Part shown: piece after piece, positions 1-11,700 of the stretch
Position numbering within the stretch: position 1 is the first letter of the stretch
How the letters are laid out: the number at the start of each line of letters is the position of its first letter
Assembly: GCA_003255065.1 (NCBI GenBank)
Contig: QAOA01005024.1
Coordinates: 74,246 to 138,245 of the forward strand
Direction: 5' to 3'
Length of the DNA: 64,000 bases
From: Cercis canadensis
Taxonomy: Eukaryota; Streptophyta; Magnoliopsida; Fabales; Fabaceae
Made by a program: the position numbers and the translations under genes
Notes under the pieces: model-generated
Database searches by the model: none
The model's input: the letters and a program-made list of their open reading frames with translations, nothing else
What the model was told of the DNA's origin: nothing

Positions 1-2
1 TT

Positions 3-845
3 AGCTTAAGTCGCTTGAAATTGGACAATCTTTCTGAGCTAAGGTTTCTATGCAAGGGTCCCGTACACTCTCTAAACCTTAAAAATCTTAGACAGTTATT
101 TGTATCTAACTGCGGGAAATTGAAAATTATGTTCTCATCCTCAATTTTGAGAAACTTTCCACAGTTGGAGGACTTAACCATAAGACGATGTGATCAGTTG
201 GAGCAAATCATTGAAGAAGATGAAAAGGAACAACATTTATATAATCATTCTCAAGTAGTGTGCTTCCCCAGATTGAGTCAAATTGAGATCGAGAAGTGCA
301 ACAACTTGAAAATTATGTTCTCATCCTCAATTTTAAGAAGCTTTCCACAGTTGGTGTACTTAACCATAAGACAATGTGATCAGTTGGAGCAAATCATTGA
401 AGAAGATGAAAAGGAACAACATTTATATAATCATTCTCAAGTAGTGTGCTTCCCCAGATTGAGTCGAATTTACATCGAGAAGTGCAACAACTTGAATTAT
501 CTTTTCACCATCTTCTCGCCTCTTGAGTTTGCACAGCTAGGTTACCTAAGCATAGCAGAATGCTCTCTATTGGAGAAAGTCTTTGCACATGAAGAAAGTG
601 ATACTCAAGATGGACAGACCATCAAGCTTCCAGAGCTGGGAATATTAAGGTTAATCAAACTGCCAAACCTCATCACTATCTGTAAAGGGTTTAAGTCGCA
701 ATCTGTTTATCATCTTGAAGTAGAGGATTGTCCAAAGTTCACTTCAACAAAAACATCTCATTTCGAAGACATGCCACAGGAATATCAAAACCAAGGTGCA
801 CAATACCCTTCACTTCCTGAATATGTTGATTATGTCGTCAATTGA
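3..845 (+). CDS. 3' end of an NLR resistance gene: LRR region (open at left edge)
   Basis: The frame is open from the window edge to a TGA at 843-845, so only the C-terminal LRR part of a larger protein is seen. It has irregular LRRs with the FPQL-x-x-L-x-I-x-x-C and 'C-x-x-L-E-Q-I-I-E-E-D-E' pattern typical of RPS2-like / At4g27190-like CC-NBS-LRR proteins, which sense pathogen effectors in the cytoplasm. A segment of about 63 residues (FPRLS...NHSQVVC) is repeated almost exactly inside it. The protein ends in a short tail, QEYQ-N-QGAQYPS...YVDYVVN. There is no start codon that fits a real N terminus (the first codon of the longest internal frame is TTG), and no NB-ARC domain in view; both should lie to the left. 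The family call is from motifs only. Confidence 0.8.
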   Translation, partial: SLSRLKLDNLSELRFLCKGPVHSLNLKNLRQLFVSNCGKLKIMFSSSILRNFPQLEDLTIRRCDQLEQIIEEDEKEQHLYNHSQVVCFPRLSQIEIEKCNNLKIMFSSSILRSFPQLVYLTIRQCDQLEQIIEEDEKEQHLYNHSQVVCFPRLSRIYIEKCNNLNYLFTIFSPLEFAQLGYLSIAECSLLEKVFAHEESDTQDGQTIKLPELGILRLIKLPNLITICKGFKSQSVYHLEVEDCPKFTSTKTSHFEDMPQEYQNQGAQYPSLPEYVDYVVN

Positions 846-2027
846 AACGCATTAAATATATTTGCCTACATGGCTTAGCTTGCAAACTACCTAACCCCAT
901 CAATGTGTGTAAAGGGTTGAAATTGCAACCTAGACATGAAAACACTTATAGATTCCTCTCTGCACATGTTGATTATATTATATGGTCTAGCAACATCAAT
1001 CAGTTTCAAGTAACATTTTAGTAAAATGTTGAAGAGGATTCCAATTATTATTTGTATCAGATACCTTTGCATAACATATACAATCCTCAATTTTGAGAAA
1101 CTTTCCACAGTTGGAGGACTTAACCATAATACAATGTGATCAGATGGAGCAAATCATTGAAGAAGATGAAAATGAACAAAATTTATATAATCATCCTCAA
1201 GTAGTGTGCTTCCCCAGATTGAGGCAAATTTACATCGAGAAGTGCAACAACTTGAAAATTATGTTCTCATCCTCAATTTTAAGAAGCTTTCCACAGTTGG
1301 TGTACTTAACCATAATACAATGTGATCAGATGGAGCAAATCATTGAAGAAGATGAAAAGGAACAACATTTATATAATCTTTCTCAAGTAGTGTGCTTCCC
1401 CAGATTGAGTGAAATTTACATCGAGAAGTGCAACAACTTGAATTATCTTTTCACCATCTTCTCACCTCTTGAGTTTCCACAGCTATATTCCCTAAGCATA
1501 GCAGAATGCTCTCTATTGGAGAAAGTCTTTGCACATGAAGAAAGTGATACTCAAGATGGACAGACCATCAGGCTTCCAGAGCTGGGAATATTAAGGTTAA
1601 TCAAACTGCCAAACCTCATCACTATCTGTAAAGGGTTTAGGTCGCAATCTGTTTATAATCTTGAAGTAGAGGATTGTCCAAAGTTCACTTCAACAAAAAC
1701 ATCTCATTTCGAAGACATGCCACAGGAATATCAAAACCAAGGTGCACAATACCCTTCAGTTCCTGAATATTTTGATTATGTCGTCAATTGAAACGCATTA
1801 AATATATTTGCCTACATGGCTTAGCTTGCAAACTACCTAACCCCATCAATGTGTGTAAAGGGTTGAAATTGCAACCTAGACATAAAAACACTTATAGATT
1901 CCTCTTTGCACATGTTGATTATATTATATGGTCTAGCAACATCAATCAGTTTCAAGTAACATTTTAGTAAAATGTTGAAGAAGATTCCAATTATTATTTG
2001 TATCAGATACCTTTGCATAACATATAC
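136..2027 (+). repeat. Tandem duplication, two units of about 946 bp
   Basis: Unit 1 is about 136-1081 and unit 2 about 1082-2027. The shared block starts at TCCTCAATTTTGAG, runs through the LRR end, the stop codon and about 235 bp of 3' flank, and ends at CATAACATATACA. Corresponding points (stop codons at 843 and 1789) are 946 bp apart. Only scattered substitutions separate the units. Confidence 0.9.
1093..1791 (+). pseudogene. Second copy of the NLR LRR end (duplicated fragment)
   Basis: This is a 232-residue open frame nearly identical to the last part of the preceding LRR region, again ending in the tail ...YFDYVVN and a TGA. It arises from a tandem duplication of about 946 bp whose left junction fuses the 3' flank of copy 1 to the middle of an LRR exon. 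It therefore has no start, no NB-ARC domain and no obvious splice acceptor, and is best read as a duplicated gene end. The frame is intact and differs by only a few codons, for example DQM for DQL, so the event is recent. It could still be used as an alternative 3' exon. Confidence 0.6.
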
Positions 2028-2138
2028 ATTGATCTAAAGATTCTATATAAAGGAGTACATTCACCTGTGTCCATTATGCTTATCCGTCTTTTCGAAGTTG
2101 ATTTTTGTTTTCTTTTTTGATTTTAATGACCTTTTTAG

Positions 2139-2434
2139 TAGAGGAAGAAGACAAAGAATCAAAGAGAGAGGAAGAAGAGGTGAAAGTAGGGAACATGAAT
2201 GTGATTGAGCAAAGTACCACAAGCTGTCTAGAAAGCAGAGACACTGATTTGCAAACTTCTACAAATGAAGATTTTAATCTGAGTGCTCCACTTGCAGCAA
2301 CAAATCAAGAATACCAAACCTCAGGTGCACGATACCCTTCATATAGTTTTGGTCCCAGTTCTTCTTATTTTGATTATATAGAATGTCTAATTATTGGAAT
2401 TAAATTACATACAAGTTATATTTTTAGTGGATAA
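2139..2434 (+). CDS. Possible NLR tail exon (third copy of the C-terminal tail motif)
   Basis: The frame follows an acceptor-like TTTTTAG and encodes an acidic stretch (EEEDKES, EEEEVKV), then N-V-I-E-Q-S-T-T-S and a tail QEYQTSGARYPS...YFDYIE. The tail matches the end of both LRR copies (QEYQNQGAQYPS...YFDY). The V-I-E-Q-S-T-T-S motif recurs in the next exon block at about 2704, so this region was built by duplication of 3' exons. I cannot tell whether it is spliced to either LRR copy or is a remnant. Confidence 0.45.
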
Positions 2435-2665
2435 AAATAATTCCTATTTCCTATTACAATTTGTTGTCAAAAAGTAAATATCTATACACATTTCATTTGC
2501 AATAAGTGGAATTGATGTATTATTCGTATTGGAGAATAATTATAGAAATTATACTATACATGACTCACATAAGGCTACATTCACATACATCATGATACTT
2601 ATGCCACTTTTCTGTTAATCTAAAACTGGATTGACATCTACTTGTTTCAATGGACTAAACAATAG

Positions 2666-4727
2666 AAGAAGGAGGCAATCAAAAGAAGATGCAGAACAGG
2701 AATGTAATTGAGCAGAGTACTACAAGCTATTCAGAAAACAGAGAAGCTCATAAGACACAGACACAAGGATTTGACATATCAATCAATAATTTTGATACTC
2801 AACAAAGGCTTCAAGAACAGAATATAAATTTCAGAGAGGTGTATCTTGACTCTTGTTTACTTCATGTTATCACTACAGCAAATATTGCTAAGATTAGAAA
2901 AACTATCAATGAGTGGACTAATCTCAATAAGCCAGCTTACAACATCTTTTTGTTTTCTTGGTGAGGCAAATAAAATGTTTACATTGAAGTAAAGAAGCTT
3001 ATATATAACATTTGGTATTGCACAGAAGATGAAAGAGTCTACAAAGGAAAGTCATCAGAAAGGCCTTGCACCCGAGAAATCAACAAAGGCAACTTCATCA
3101 CTTGTAGGTTTATTGCAGTCTCTTTGGCATATAAGTATTTTGCATATGGCCAAAAGTTAAAATATTTCAGTGCTCACAAATTATTTTCCATAGGATTTTG
3201 TCATTGAAGAACCAATGAGTGGACTGGTTTTGATGGACCGACAAGAAGGACTTGAACAAAATCAAGTTACCATTGAATTTCTGGACAAAACTGATGTAAC
3301 TTCAGAAGTTGTACATAATGCCATAGAACTTACAAATAATAGTGTTCCTATAGCTTCAACATCAAAGCAATTGCAAGAAGTTGCTAGGAGTTCGCCCATT
3401 TCTCAATCTTCCTCCTCCATAGCTAATGCAGCAGGTACTTTTTTTATCTCAACTTCTGGTAATATTAAATACAAATCTTGATAAAATTGTGGTTTTCAGC
3501 TTTCACTTGAAATTTAAACTCATATATGCTATAGCTAATAGTGTTAATAATTTTCATTGAAATTTAAATTAATAATCTTCATTTCATCCACTCCAAGCCA
3601 TGCAAATTTTAATATTTTTAACTAAAGGCCTATCTATATGATATCCTTAATTTTAACAAATGAAGATGTTAATTTGCATGAAAAGGATCAAAGAAACAGT
3701 AGCGATCATTTAAATTATGTCCTTCTTGTAGTTTCTCCTGGAAACATGCCAACTGGGCTTGACCTCAACAAGGCAACAGAAACAATTATGGACTTTCCAA
3801 AGCTGTGGGAAGATTCTTACCAAGGACCAAGGAACGAGGGCAAGCATGAGCATCACCTTGGTAATTTGAACACTCGGGCTGGTTCTTCAGGTAGAAGTAG
3901 AACTTACTCAACTTAGTAATCCTCTCGCTATCTTTCAACATGTTTAACCAGTGTGAAGATTCATTTCATTACTTTGATGTGTCCAAGTTCTTCTCCTTTT
4001 AATTGGATGACTTCACCCGTACATGCTAATTTAGTTTTGCCTTCATTAAATGCCTGGGAAATATCTTCTGTGCCTTATTTTGTATGTATTTCCATTTTGT
4101 TAACTATCACTAGGTAAAGCTACACTGGAGTTGCCTTCTTCGGTACCAGTAGCTCAAAATGTTGATATTACCACTCCAGCTGTCATCCAAGCTCCAGTTT
4201 CATCAGTTTCACTTCCACCTATTCATGCTCTACCAACTGAAGTTGACCCAATGATGAGTTCTTCTATTGGGAAACTTGTGATGACTCCGGAAGAAGAATA
4301 TGCTCCTTTTAGAGACATTGTGGCAATCAAGAAAGAGCATATTCCTCTTTTAGAGCAAGCCCTTGCAAGTTACCCGTCTCTTGGGGCTTGGCATGAGAAA
4401 TCTAGGCATCCCCAAATGAAGCAATTTGGATACACCATGTTGGGTAATATGTTGGAGTTTCTTGCATCAACAAGGTGGAGAGACCTTACTGAAAAAAAGA
4501 AAGCTGAATTTGAGTCTTTACTGGATGGATTGGTGACATTTGGCTTTGATACTCAATGGCTAGCAAATACTTGTGCTCTGATTAAGCAAAGCAAAACAAT
4601 CAATCGCATGAAGATGCTTGAACTTCACGCGATGGCACTAGAGAGTGAGCTGCAGAAAACAAAATCAGAACTAGATGGTATAAGAGATGAGCTAGAATAT
4701 TTCAATAACTTCATAGGATTTGATTAG
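2666..4727 (+). CDS. NLR tail exons ending in an RTM3/MATH-coiled-coil-like C-terminal domain
   Basis: Predicted exons are about 2666-2838, 3026-3103, 3194-3434, 3732-3890 and 4116-4727. All have GT-AG borders and keep one frame across the joins, for example SSG|KATLELP and ATSSL|DFVIEE. The 5' end is not resolved. The first exons are low-complexity Ser/Thr/Gln-rich linkers. The last exon encodes a compact helical domain beginning EEYAPFRDIVAIKKEH, followed by PLLEQALASYPSLG, a GFDTQWL motif and a C-terminal coiled coil (ELQKTKSELDGIRDELE). This order (folded domain, GF-x-x-x-WL, coiled coil) resembles the C-terminal half of plant MATH/coiled-coil proteins such as RTM3; that relation is my inference from remembered family patterns. 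It may be an integrated domain of the upstream NLR or a separate gene whose promoter lies near 2.1 kb. Confidence 0.55.
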
Positions 4728-4739
4728 GCTGTCTATTCT

Positions 4740-6592
4740 GTTATTTGTTTTCTCTGATACTTCTATTGGATCATCTGTATTGTTTATTTTAATGTGATTG
4801 TAAAAGGAATATATACAAGCACTTAAGTTGCATATATCTTTAAAAAGGCATTCATGATCTCATCTCAAAATACCTTTGTTTTCTTTTTATTAATCAAAAG
4901 TGAAAGATAGCCTTAGAAAAAAAAAAATGGTTTTAGACATATAAAATTTAGTGTCACAAGGTTTTACAATTGGGACACACTATGAGCAAGGATTAAATTT
5001 TCAAACAGAGAAAATTTTAGAGTCAACACCAATTGTTTTTTATGATCACAAATTGACCCATAATTTGTTAGGAAACAGTCTAGTTTGCAACATTGTAAAG
5101 CAAGTAAAATTTCAAAGCTGCCTACAGTAATACAAATTTACTTAACAGCATTGTAGAATGCACTGCTCCAGTCTTTGAATTCAAATGATTAAATTTTTTG
5201 AGTAGGTAGCTTCTAATAACGAAAGTTATCTAAGCTGGCTAATGTCTAATTGAAATTTACATAATCCCACTACAAACACAGAACCAATTGCACTGAGAGA
5301 AACAGAGTAGCATGATCATGATTATGAAACTTCTAGCATATTCCATTCTAGATTTCCGAATTTATACTAAGACCCACCATTCACATAAACCCAATATATA
5401 TATATTCTGAGAAGTAATTAAATTTTGCAGCCGAAGAAGAAAAAGAAAAGGAAGAAGAGGGAAACGGGAGCTCACAATCACTGCGGGGAATGGAAACAAC
5501 CAGAATAGGGTTGTCGTGAGGATGGGATGCCGGTATTTGCAGGTTGCCGGAAAAGATGCTGATATCGGAGCCTCTATTTATTAGTGCCGAGAAATGAGAA
5601 GCAGAGGAAATGAAAGAATGGGACAGAATTGGGACAAACTGACATAAAGCTTCGGCAATGCAATTTCCTTTCATTTCCTACCCAAAAATAAAAAAATAAA
5701 AATAAAATAAGGAAAAAGAGAGTCTCCGTGATGTATAAGATTTCTCTTTTGGAAAATGACGCTCTTTTTGCAATTTTTTTTTAAAAAAAATTATTGTTAA
5801 CAAACCTTAGGTAACTTTTAAAATTATATTTTATTTTATTTTAATTATAATATACGATTGTATTTTATGATCAATTTATATTTTAACGTGAATAATGGTG
5901 ATTTTGTTTTTTATAGTCATATATTGATTATTAAAAATTATAAAATAAGTATTGATCATATAAAAATTAATATAATCACGAACTAATAAATAAAATATAA
6001 CTTTAAAATTTACTTAAAATTTTTATTTGAGTTTCTTTATAATAATCCTCTCAAAATATTTTTCATATTTTTTTTTTAGTAATCATTATATCTTGTAGCT
6101 ATTTCTTGTTTGAACTTAAATTGATAGCTAAAAAAAAAAAGTTATATAATTTAAATTATATGTGATGATATAGTACAAGAAAAATCATGAAAGTATTTTA
6201 AATCCAATAAAGTATGTAAAAAATAAAATAAAAAATAGTAAACAGATAATATCACATTACTTCTTTTCTTTTTTCACTTTGGTTATAACTCGAATTGAAA
6301 TACAAAACTTATAAATCATAAAAACAATTTTAGTATCCATCACATGCTCTTAGTACCACGTAACTTGAATATGAACTAAATATAAAATTAACCCAAAAAA
6401 AGAAGAGAATTAAATGAAAGCAAAAGGAGCAGTTGGACGTGAATGTCATTAGTTAGTTAGATGAGGCTAGTAGTATCCAGAAAAATATCAGTGGCAGCAG
6501 CACCACATCCATATCCAAGCCCAACCCCAAAACACATGTGATGTGATAGACAGCAGGGCACAGAGCCTGAGCAACACACAAATCTTGAAGAA
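4740..6592. other. Spacer between NLR tail and plastid-protein gene
   Basis: AT-rich sequence with homopolymer runs. One uncertain minus-strand frame (5381-5674) is listed separately. The last 200 bp before 6593 are less AT-rich and probably hold the promoter and 5' UTR of the next gene. I see no RNA gene or transposon here. Confidence 0.6.
5381..5674 (-). CDS. Uncertain 97-residue frame, possibly a first exon
   Basis: An ATG-initiated minus-strand frame (MKGNCIAEALCQFVPILSH...) sits in a patch clearly richer in GC than its surroundings. A possible donor, GATT|GTGAGC, lies near 5475, after ...IPRSDC. I found no convincing following exon to the left before the NLR gene, no domain, and no family I recognise. 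It may be the 5' part of a non-coding or short transcript, or chance. Confidence 0.2.
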   Translation of the reverse strand: MKGNCIAEALCQFVPILSHSFISSASHFSALINRGSDISIFSGNLQIPASHPHDNPILVVSIPRSDCELPFPSSSFSFSSSAAKFNYFSEYIYIGFM

Positions 6593-7328
6593 ATGGCAGC
6601 CAAACTCACTCTATCTTCTTCCCTTCTCTTCAAAACTTCATTTTTATCTAACCCATCATCACTTTCTCCACTCTTCTATAACTTAAGTTCCCCCAAGACA
6701 AAGAATCTCCCTTTCAAACTTCATGCTCAACTGGGTAAGATATATTTTTGTGTAATTCTACTATTTCTCATTCTGCTGTGTTAGCTGATGCTAACAACAT
6801 TGAGGATATGGTTCTTATGAGTTTAGATGGTGGAGATGGAGAAGCCAAGAAGGGAGGAAAGAAGAAATTTATAACTAGAGATGAAGAACCTCAACAGTAA
6901 GAATTCCCAGATTTTCCCTTTTTAATATCTTTTTATTTTTTGGGTTAAATTTCTGCTCAAATATGCTTGCAAACCATCAAAATTGTAGAATTGAATTCAT
7001 GTTTAGATACTTTCCCTTTGTGAAACATGTTTGGAATTATATTACATTATGTGATGATTTATGAATTTTATCAAATTTTTAAATGATTTCTTTTGAAATG
7101 GATTCAATTTGTTTCTATTTTGGAGATAATTACAAACACACGCAAAATGCCAAAACCAAAAGGGGTATTTTTTTAAACTGTAGGTATTGGCAAACAGCAG
7201 GAGAAAGGGAAGGAGAGAATCCCATGAAGACTCCTCTTCCTTACATTATCATATTTGGTATGTCAACTCCTTTTGTAATCTTGGCCATTGCATTTGCTAA
7301 TGGTTGGATTAAGGTCCCTGTTAGGTGA
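6593..7328 (+). CDS. Small plastid-targeted one-helix membrane protein, function unknown
   Basis: Three exons, 6593-6734, 6785-6896 and 7184-7328, join in frame (L|A|D and Q|Y codons restored across introns) to give 132 residues and a TGA stop. Residues 1-45 are rich in Ser, Leu and Lys with few acids, as in a chloroplast transit peptide. A short acidic/Lys-Gly linker (GGDGEAKKGGKKKF) follows, then YWQTAGEREGENPMKTPLP and one hydrophobic helix (YIIIFGMSTPFVILAIAF) with a basic tail ending KVPVR. The conserved-looking C terminus suggests a small thylakoid protein, but I cannot name it. The ATG lies in a good context (AAGAAATGGCAGCC). Gene structure is well supported; location is inferred. Confidence 0.75.
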
Positions 7329-8737
7329 GTGCAGAAACAATACTTCATTGTCTCTAATATTTGTTTAAAATGTTGTTCTCAAAAGTTTAAGCAATTAGTT
7401 CTCAAATTTGAGCATATAATTTTATTTTTCACATTTGTATGGATATTAATTTATGTCATGGATCTTTTTAATGACCATGAGTTTAATGCCACCATTATCA
7501 ATCTTGGGTTTGGGAAGCCATTTTAGAGCAGCAGTTTTCCCCTTTTGTGTTTCCAAATTGAGAAGAAAAGAAGAATGAAGGGTAAAGATTGGCTGATGTC
7601 TGTTGCATTCTCTGCTTTGTATGTTTTTTTTGTTTTTTCTTTATTTTACCAGAAGTTGAATATTTACATATCTATTTTAAGAAACTCTCATATAAGAAAA
7701 CATAAGCATTTAAGCCAATAATAACACCACAAATAATAAGGATTTGATCTTGGGTTCTGAGAACCTCCCCAAACCTTAAAAATTAGGTACATAACCACTT
7801 GATTTGTTGCTCGAGGTCCTCTACTGGTATGTTATTGCTTCAAGGATTCCATATTGTTGATGAAAGGCCAATGTTATTATCTCAGGGCACAATAGATAAA
7901 GGCAAAAGAAAAGAAAGGGAAATGTCATTCATTGGCAGCTATTATATGCCACACACTAATCACTAAATTTGTATCATAGCGGTATGTGTAAGAGTAATGA
8001 TATTTGAACATTGTTTAGATTCACTGTCTCACATTAACACAATAGGCACAATCTGAGTTTAACTAAACCCATTCAAATAGTGTCACCTCAACTAATGTGA
8101 CACAAAGCAATATGTAATAAGTATTTTTCATATGTGCAATTATCCCGCACAATTTCAGAATTTTGTATCATAGCAATATGTGTAAGAGTAATGATATTTG
8201 CACATTGTTTATTCGAGTTTAACTAAACCCGTTCAAATAGTGTCACCTCAGCTAATGTGACATAAAGTAATGTGTAATAAGCATTTCTCATATGTGCAAT
8301 TATCCCGCATTATTTCAGAATATTGCATCATAGCATTATGTGTAAGAGTAATGATATTTACACATTGTTTAGACTCACTGTCTCACATTAACACAATAGG
8401 CACAATCCGAGTGTAACTAAACCCGTTTAAATAGTGTCACTTCAGCTAATCTGACATAAACCAGTATGTAATAATCATTCTCGTATGTGCAATTATCCCG
8501 CACAATTTCAGAATCTCTGACTAAAAGTTGGACAAATGCCATAGAACATGTACTGTACATATTAACAACCAGAATGAACAATATTACCTTAAGTTGTTTA
8601 CATGGCAAGCAATCCTATACTTATACCTATTCCAATCTATTTTTTCTTACATATTAAATTCATGAGCCTAACAAATTTTGTCATCAATACCACTTAATCA
8701 GATGAGTTCAATACCAGATCAAAATCAACGTGTTTCA
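7329..8737. other. Spacer holding a triple tandem repeat
   Basis: 3' flank of the plastid-protein gene and 3' flank of the convergent SnRK1 beta gene. The clear content is the repeat block at 7969-8516. The remaining bases show no coding or RNA signal. Confidence 0.6.
7969..8516. repeat. Three tandem repeat units of about 160-194 bp
   Basis: Units start near 7969, 8163 and 8323 at (T)TGYATCATAGC. Each holds TGTGTAAGAGTAATGATATT, the AAATAGTGTCAC box and ATGTGCAATTATCCCGCA. The middle unit lacks about 35 bp (the CACTGTCTCACATTAACAC segment) present in the outer two. It lies at the 3' side of the SnRK1 beta gene. Confidence 0.85.
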
Positions 8738-11700
8738 TCATCTTTCTCTACGCAGGGGTTTGTACAGTACCATAGTAACATATTTGTGTTCAAACCTATG
8801 AGTGGAGCGTAGCGCGACAAATGCATACCTATCGATTTTGTTAATGTAAAGATGATTTAGTTCCAGATTATTAGGCTTAGGAAAAGCCTGATGACCATCA
8901 CTGGAGGATGAAGGATCCTCTCTTATTGTCACTGGTAGTTGTGGTGGCAATTCTGGTGGAGGCTTACTGAACTCATCTTCATTTAAGAATATGTTGTCGT
9001 AGCTTGATGGTGGAGATGAAGGAGGTTCAAAATCAGATAATCTTGCAAGTGTTTCTGGAATGTAATCCTGTAAATATGGTTAATCACAGAGCTAAGTTAT
9101 ATATTAGAGAAACAAAGGAAAAGCATATTCAAACATGCTAGTTACTCTATCAGTCCATTCAGAAAGGGCATTAAAAATTCAAAACAATGCAAGTCGTTAT
9201 TGGATATATATCAATTCTGAACACTAAGTTATCCTACTCATTGGGGTAGCGTTATCCTCCCGATAATTCGGGAGTTCTTGTGGGATCTATGGTCCAAAAT
9301 TAGTGTCATTGCAAAAATCTTAAAAAATGAAGTCACCAAATATGTGTCAAAATAGATAATTTCGTGTAGAATCCATAAACGATATAATATAGAAAAATGT
9401 GGTAGAAAAAAGAAATTAAAAAAAATGCGAAATAATAATTTTCTTTGACACAACGAAACTTAAATTTTGTAAGTTGTTTAAGATGACCCACTACTCAGTT
9501 TTTTAAAATCTTCGCAATAACACTAAATTTGCATATTGGGTCCAACCAAAACCCCCAATTGGGGGTGGGTAATGCTAGTTGTAACCTATATCAATGTTTA
9601 AGACAGCATTTCAGAGCAGTATGTTTCTGCACACTACAACAATACAGCAGACAAATAAAGGAATCAGAAGCAAGAAATACATTAACAACACGGATGAACT
9701 ATTCTATTCTAAATGATAACTATATGTAATTAAGAAGTGATACCATTAAATTGCACAATCAGAATTATGTTTATTAGTTCAGCATCTGTCAAAATAAAAC
9801 TAGCTTCTGATATGTTNTCAGAGCAGTATGTTTCTGCACACTACAACAATACATTAACAACACGGATGAACTATTCTATTCTAAATGATAACTATATGTA
9901 ATTAAGAAGTGATACCATTAAATTGCACAATCAGAATTATGTTTATTAGTTCAGCATCTGTCAAAATAAAACTAGCTTCTGATATGTTATGCAAGCAAGG
10001 AAATAAAGCTAGTGAAGAAATTCTAGATATGTCCAACAATACACTGTAGCAGCATTAGAATAAAACCCATCTGGCTGATCTAAGTTGCATATTTCATTTT
10101 GAAGGACAATTATTGAGACAAGAACTAAGAATCAAAATTTCCTGATATAAGGTGCTTTCTCAGGAAATGTGCAAAGTGTAAACTTTCAGTCTTGTCTTGT
10201 AACAATCAGATAGTTGGTATCAATAACCTCAAGCTACTGTTATTTGAGAATGATGATAATAATCTAGATCATAGGAATTGTAGAATAAGAATTCATTCTG
10301 CCTTTATTCTTCTCCCATCAAACTCAATTCCCAAAGAAAATGCAAAGAAACAAAGGTATGCTAGTATGAGAAATAACTGTTCCAAATGCAAAGAAAAATC
10401 TTTATGAACAGATACAAGAAAGGAGATGGGAATTTAAACTAGCATTACTTTAGTAGGGGATATACCATCATTAAAGAGAGAAATAAATAACGAGTATAAA
10501 GAGTATATATATATATTGTCATCACCATGAAAATTTTAAGCCTTCAGGGTCAAACAAAAGCCACCTATTGTTCCTTTGCAACAGAAAATTTAGGAATCTA
10601 ATTTTGGTTTTCTATCTTCCGTTACATTTGTTAATAACAAAAAGAAGAACAGTAATTTTTCTTGTGCACAAAAACTCACAAGCACAACTTCCATGCCATA
10701 GTGGGAAAAGTCAGAGTGAGAATTTGTGTTATTGGAAATGTGAAGAACACAGACATTGGTTTGCTTGATCTTTAGCAGAAAATGGAGATTTCATTTGACA
10801 ATTCCAGTCAGTAATAGAGAGGTTTTCTATTTTGTAGTGCATAATTTGGAATTCTACTTATATGTCTTTACGGAAATGTTCTTCAAGAGGTTAATTAAGA
10901 GGCAATCCAGATGGATATATTTTCTCAGCTACGCTGCAATAGTTTCTCCATCTGACAACAACTTTTCATTCATTTGAACATTAATGACAAATATAACTAG
11001 GATAATTGAACATGTGATAAAATCCATTACTATACATAAGCTAGGTTGAGGTAGTACTTAATGTATATTCTCCTTAAGAAAAACATGATCTCAGAACAAA
11101 GGCAAACAGAGCTGGTGATCATTATATATAGTATAAGATAACACTTGTGAAGAGGCAACTGACAAGGTTATCAACTTCATGGTTTGAAAGTTTGTAAGCA
11201 TGTAACAAGAAGTATTTAAGGGGATACGCCAATGGTTGAACACTGGTATCCAAATCCCATTGGGAGCAGAGCGGAAAGGGTGAGAAAAGACTATGTAACA
11301 AGAAGGATATGAAATTACCTGCAAATCCAATATATTGTAGCCACACCCTAAATCATCACAAGAACATGGAAATTCTGGAGCATATGTCCAATAGCCATCT
11401 ACAATGAACCGGTAATGATAGATACCAATCGGAAGCGTTTTCACGATGACAAAATTATGATCTACCCTTTCCAAGGGCTCCCTGACAGGAAAAGATGAAA
11501 AAGAATTCTCATAATCAAGCGATGGAAAGCAATAACATTAGCTGGAATTTAAAGATGATATTCAACATAGAAGGTTACGTGGCCCTCCAGTTGTCCCATG
11601 AGCCTGCAATAGCTACATTCTTGCCACAATGGTTCCATGAGATCTTTACTCGTTTCAGTGTTTCATGAACCACATATTCTAAATGTCCATTTTGCAGCAA

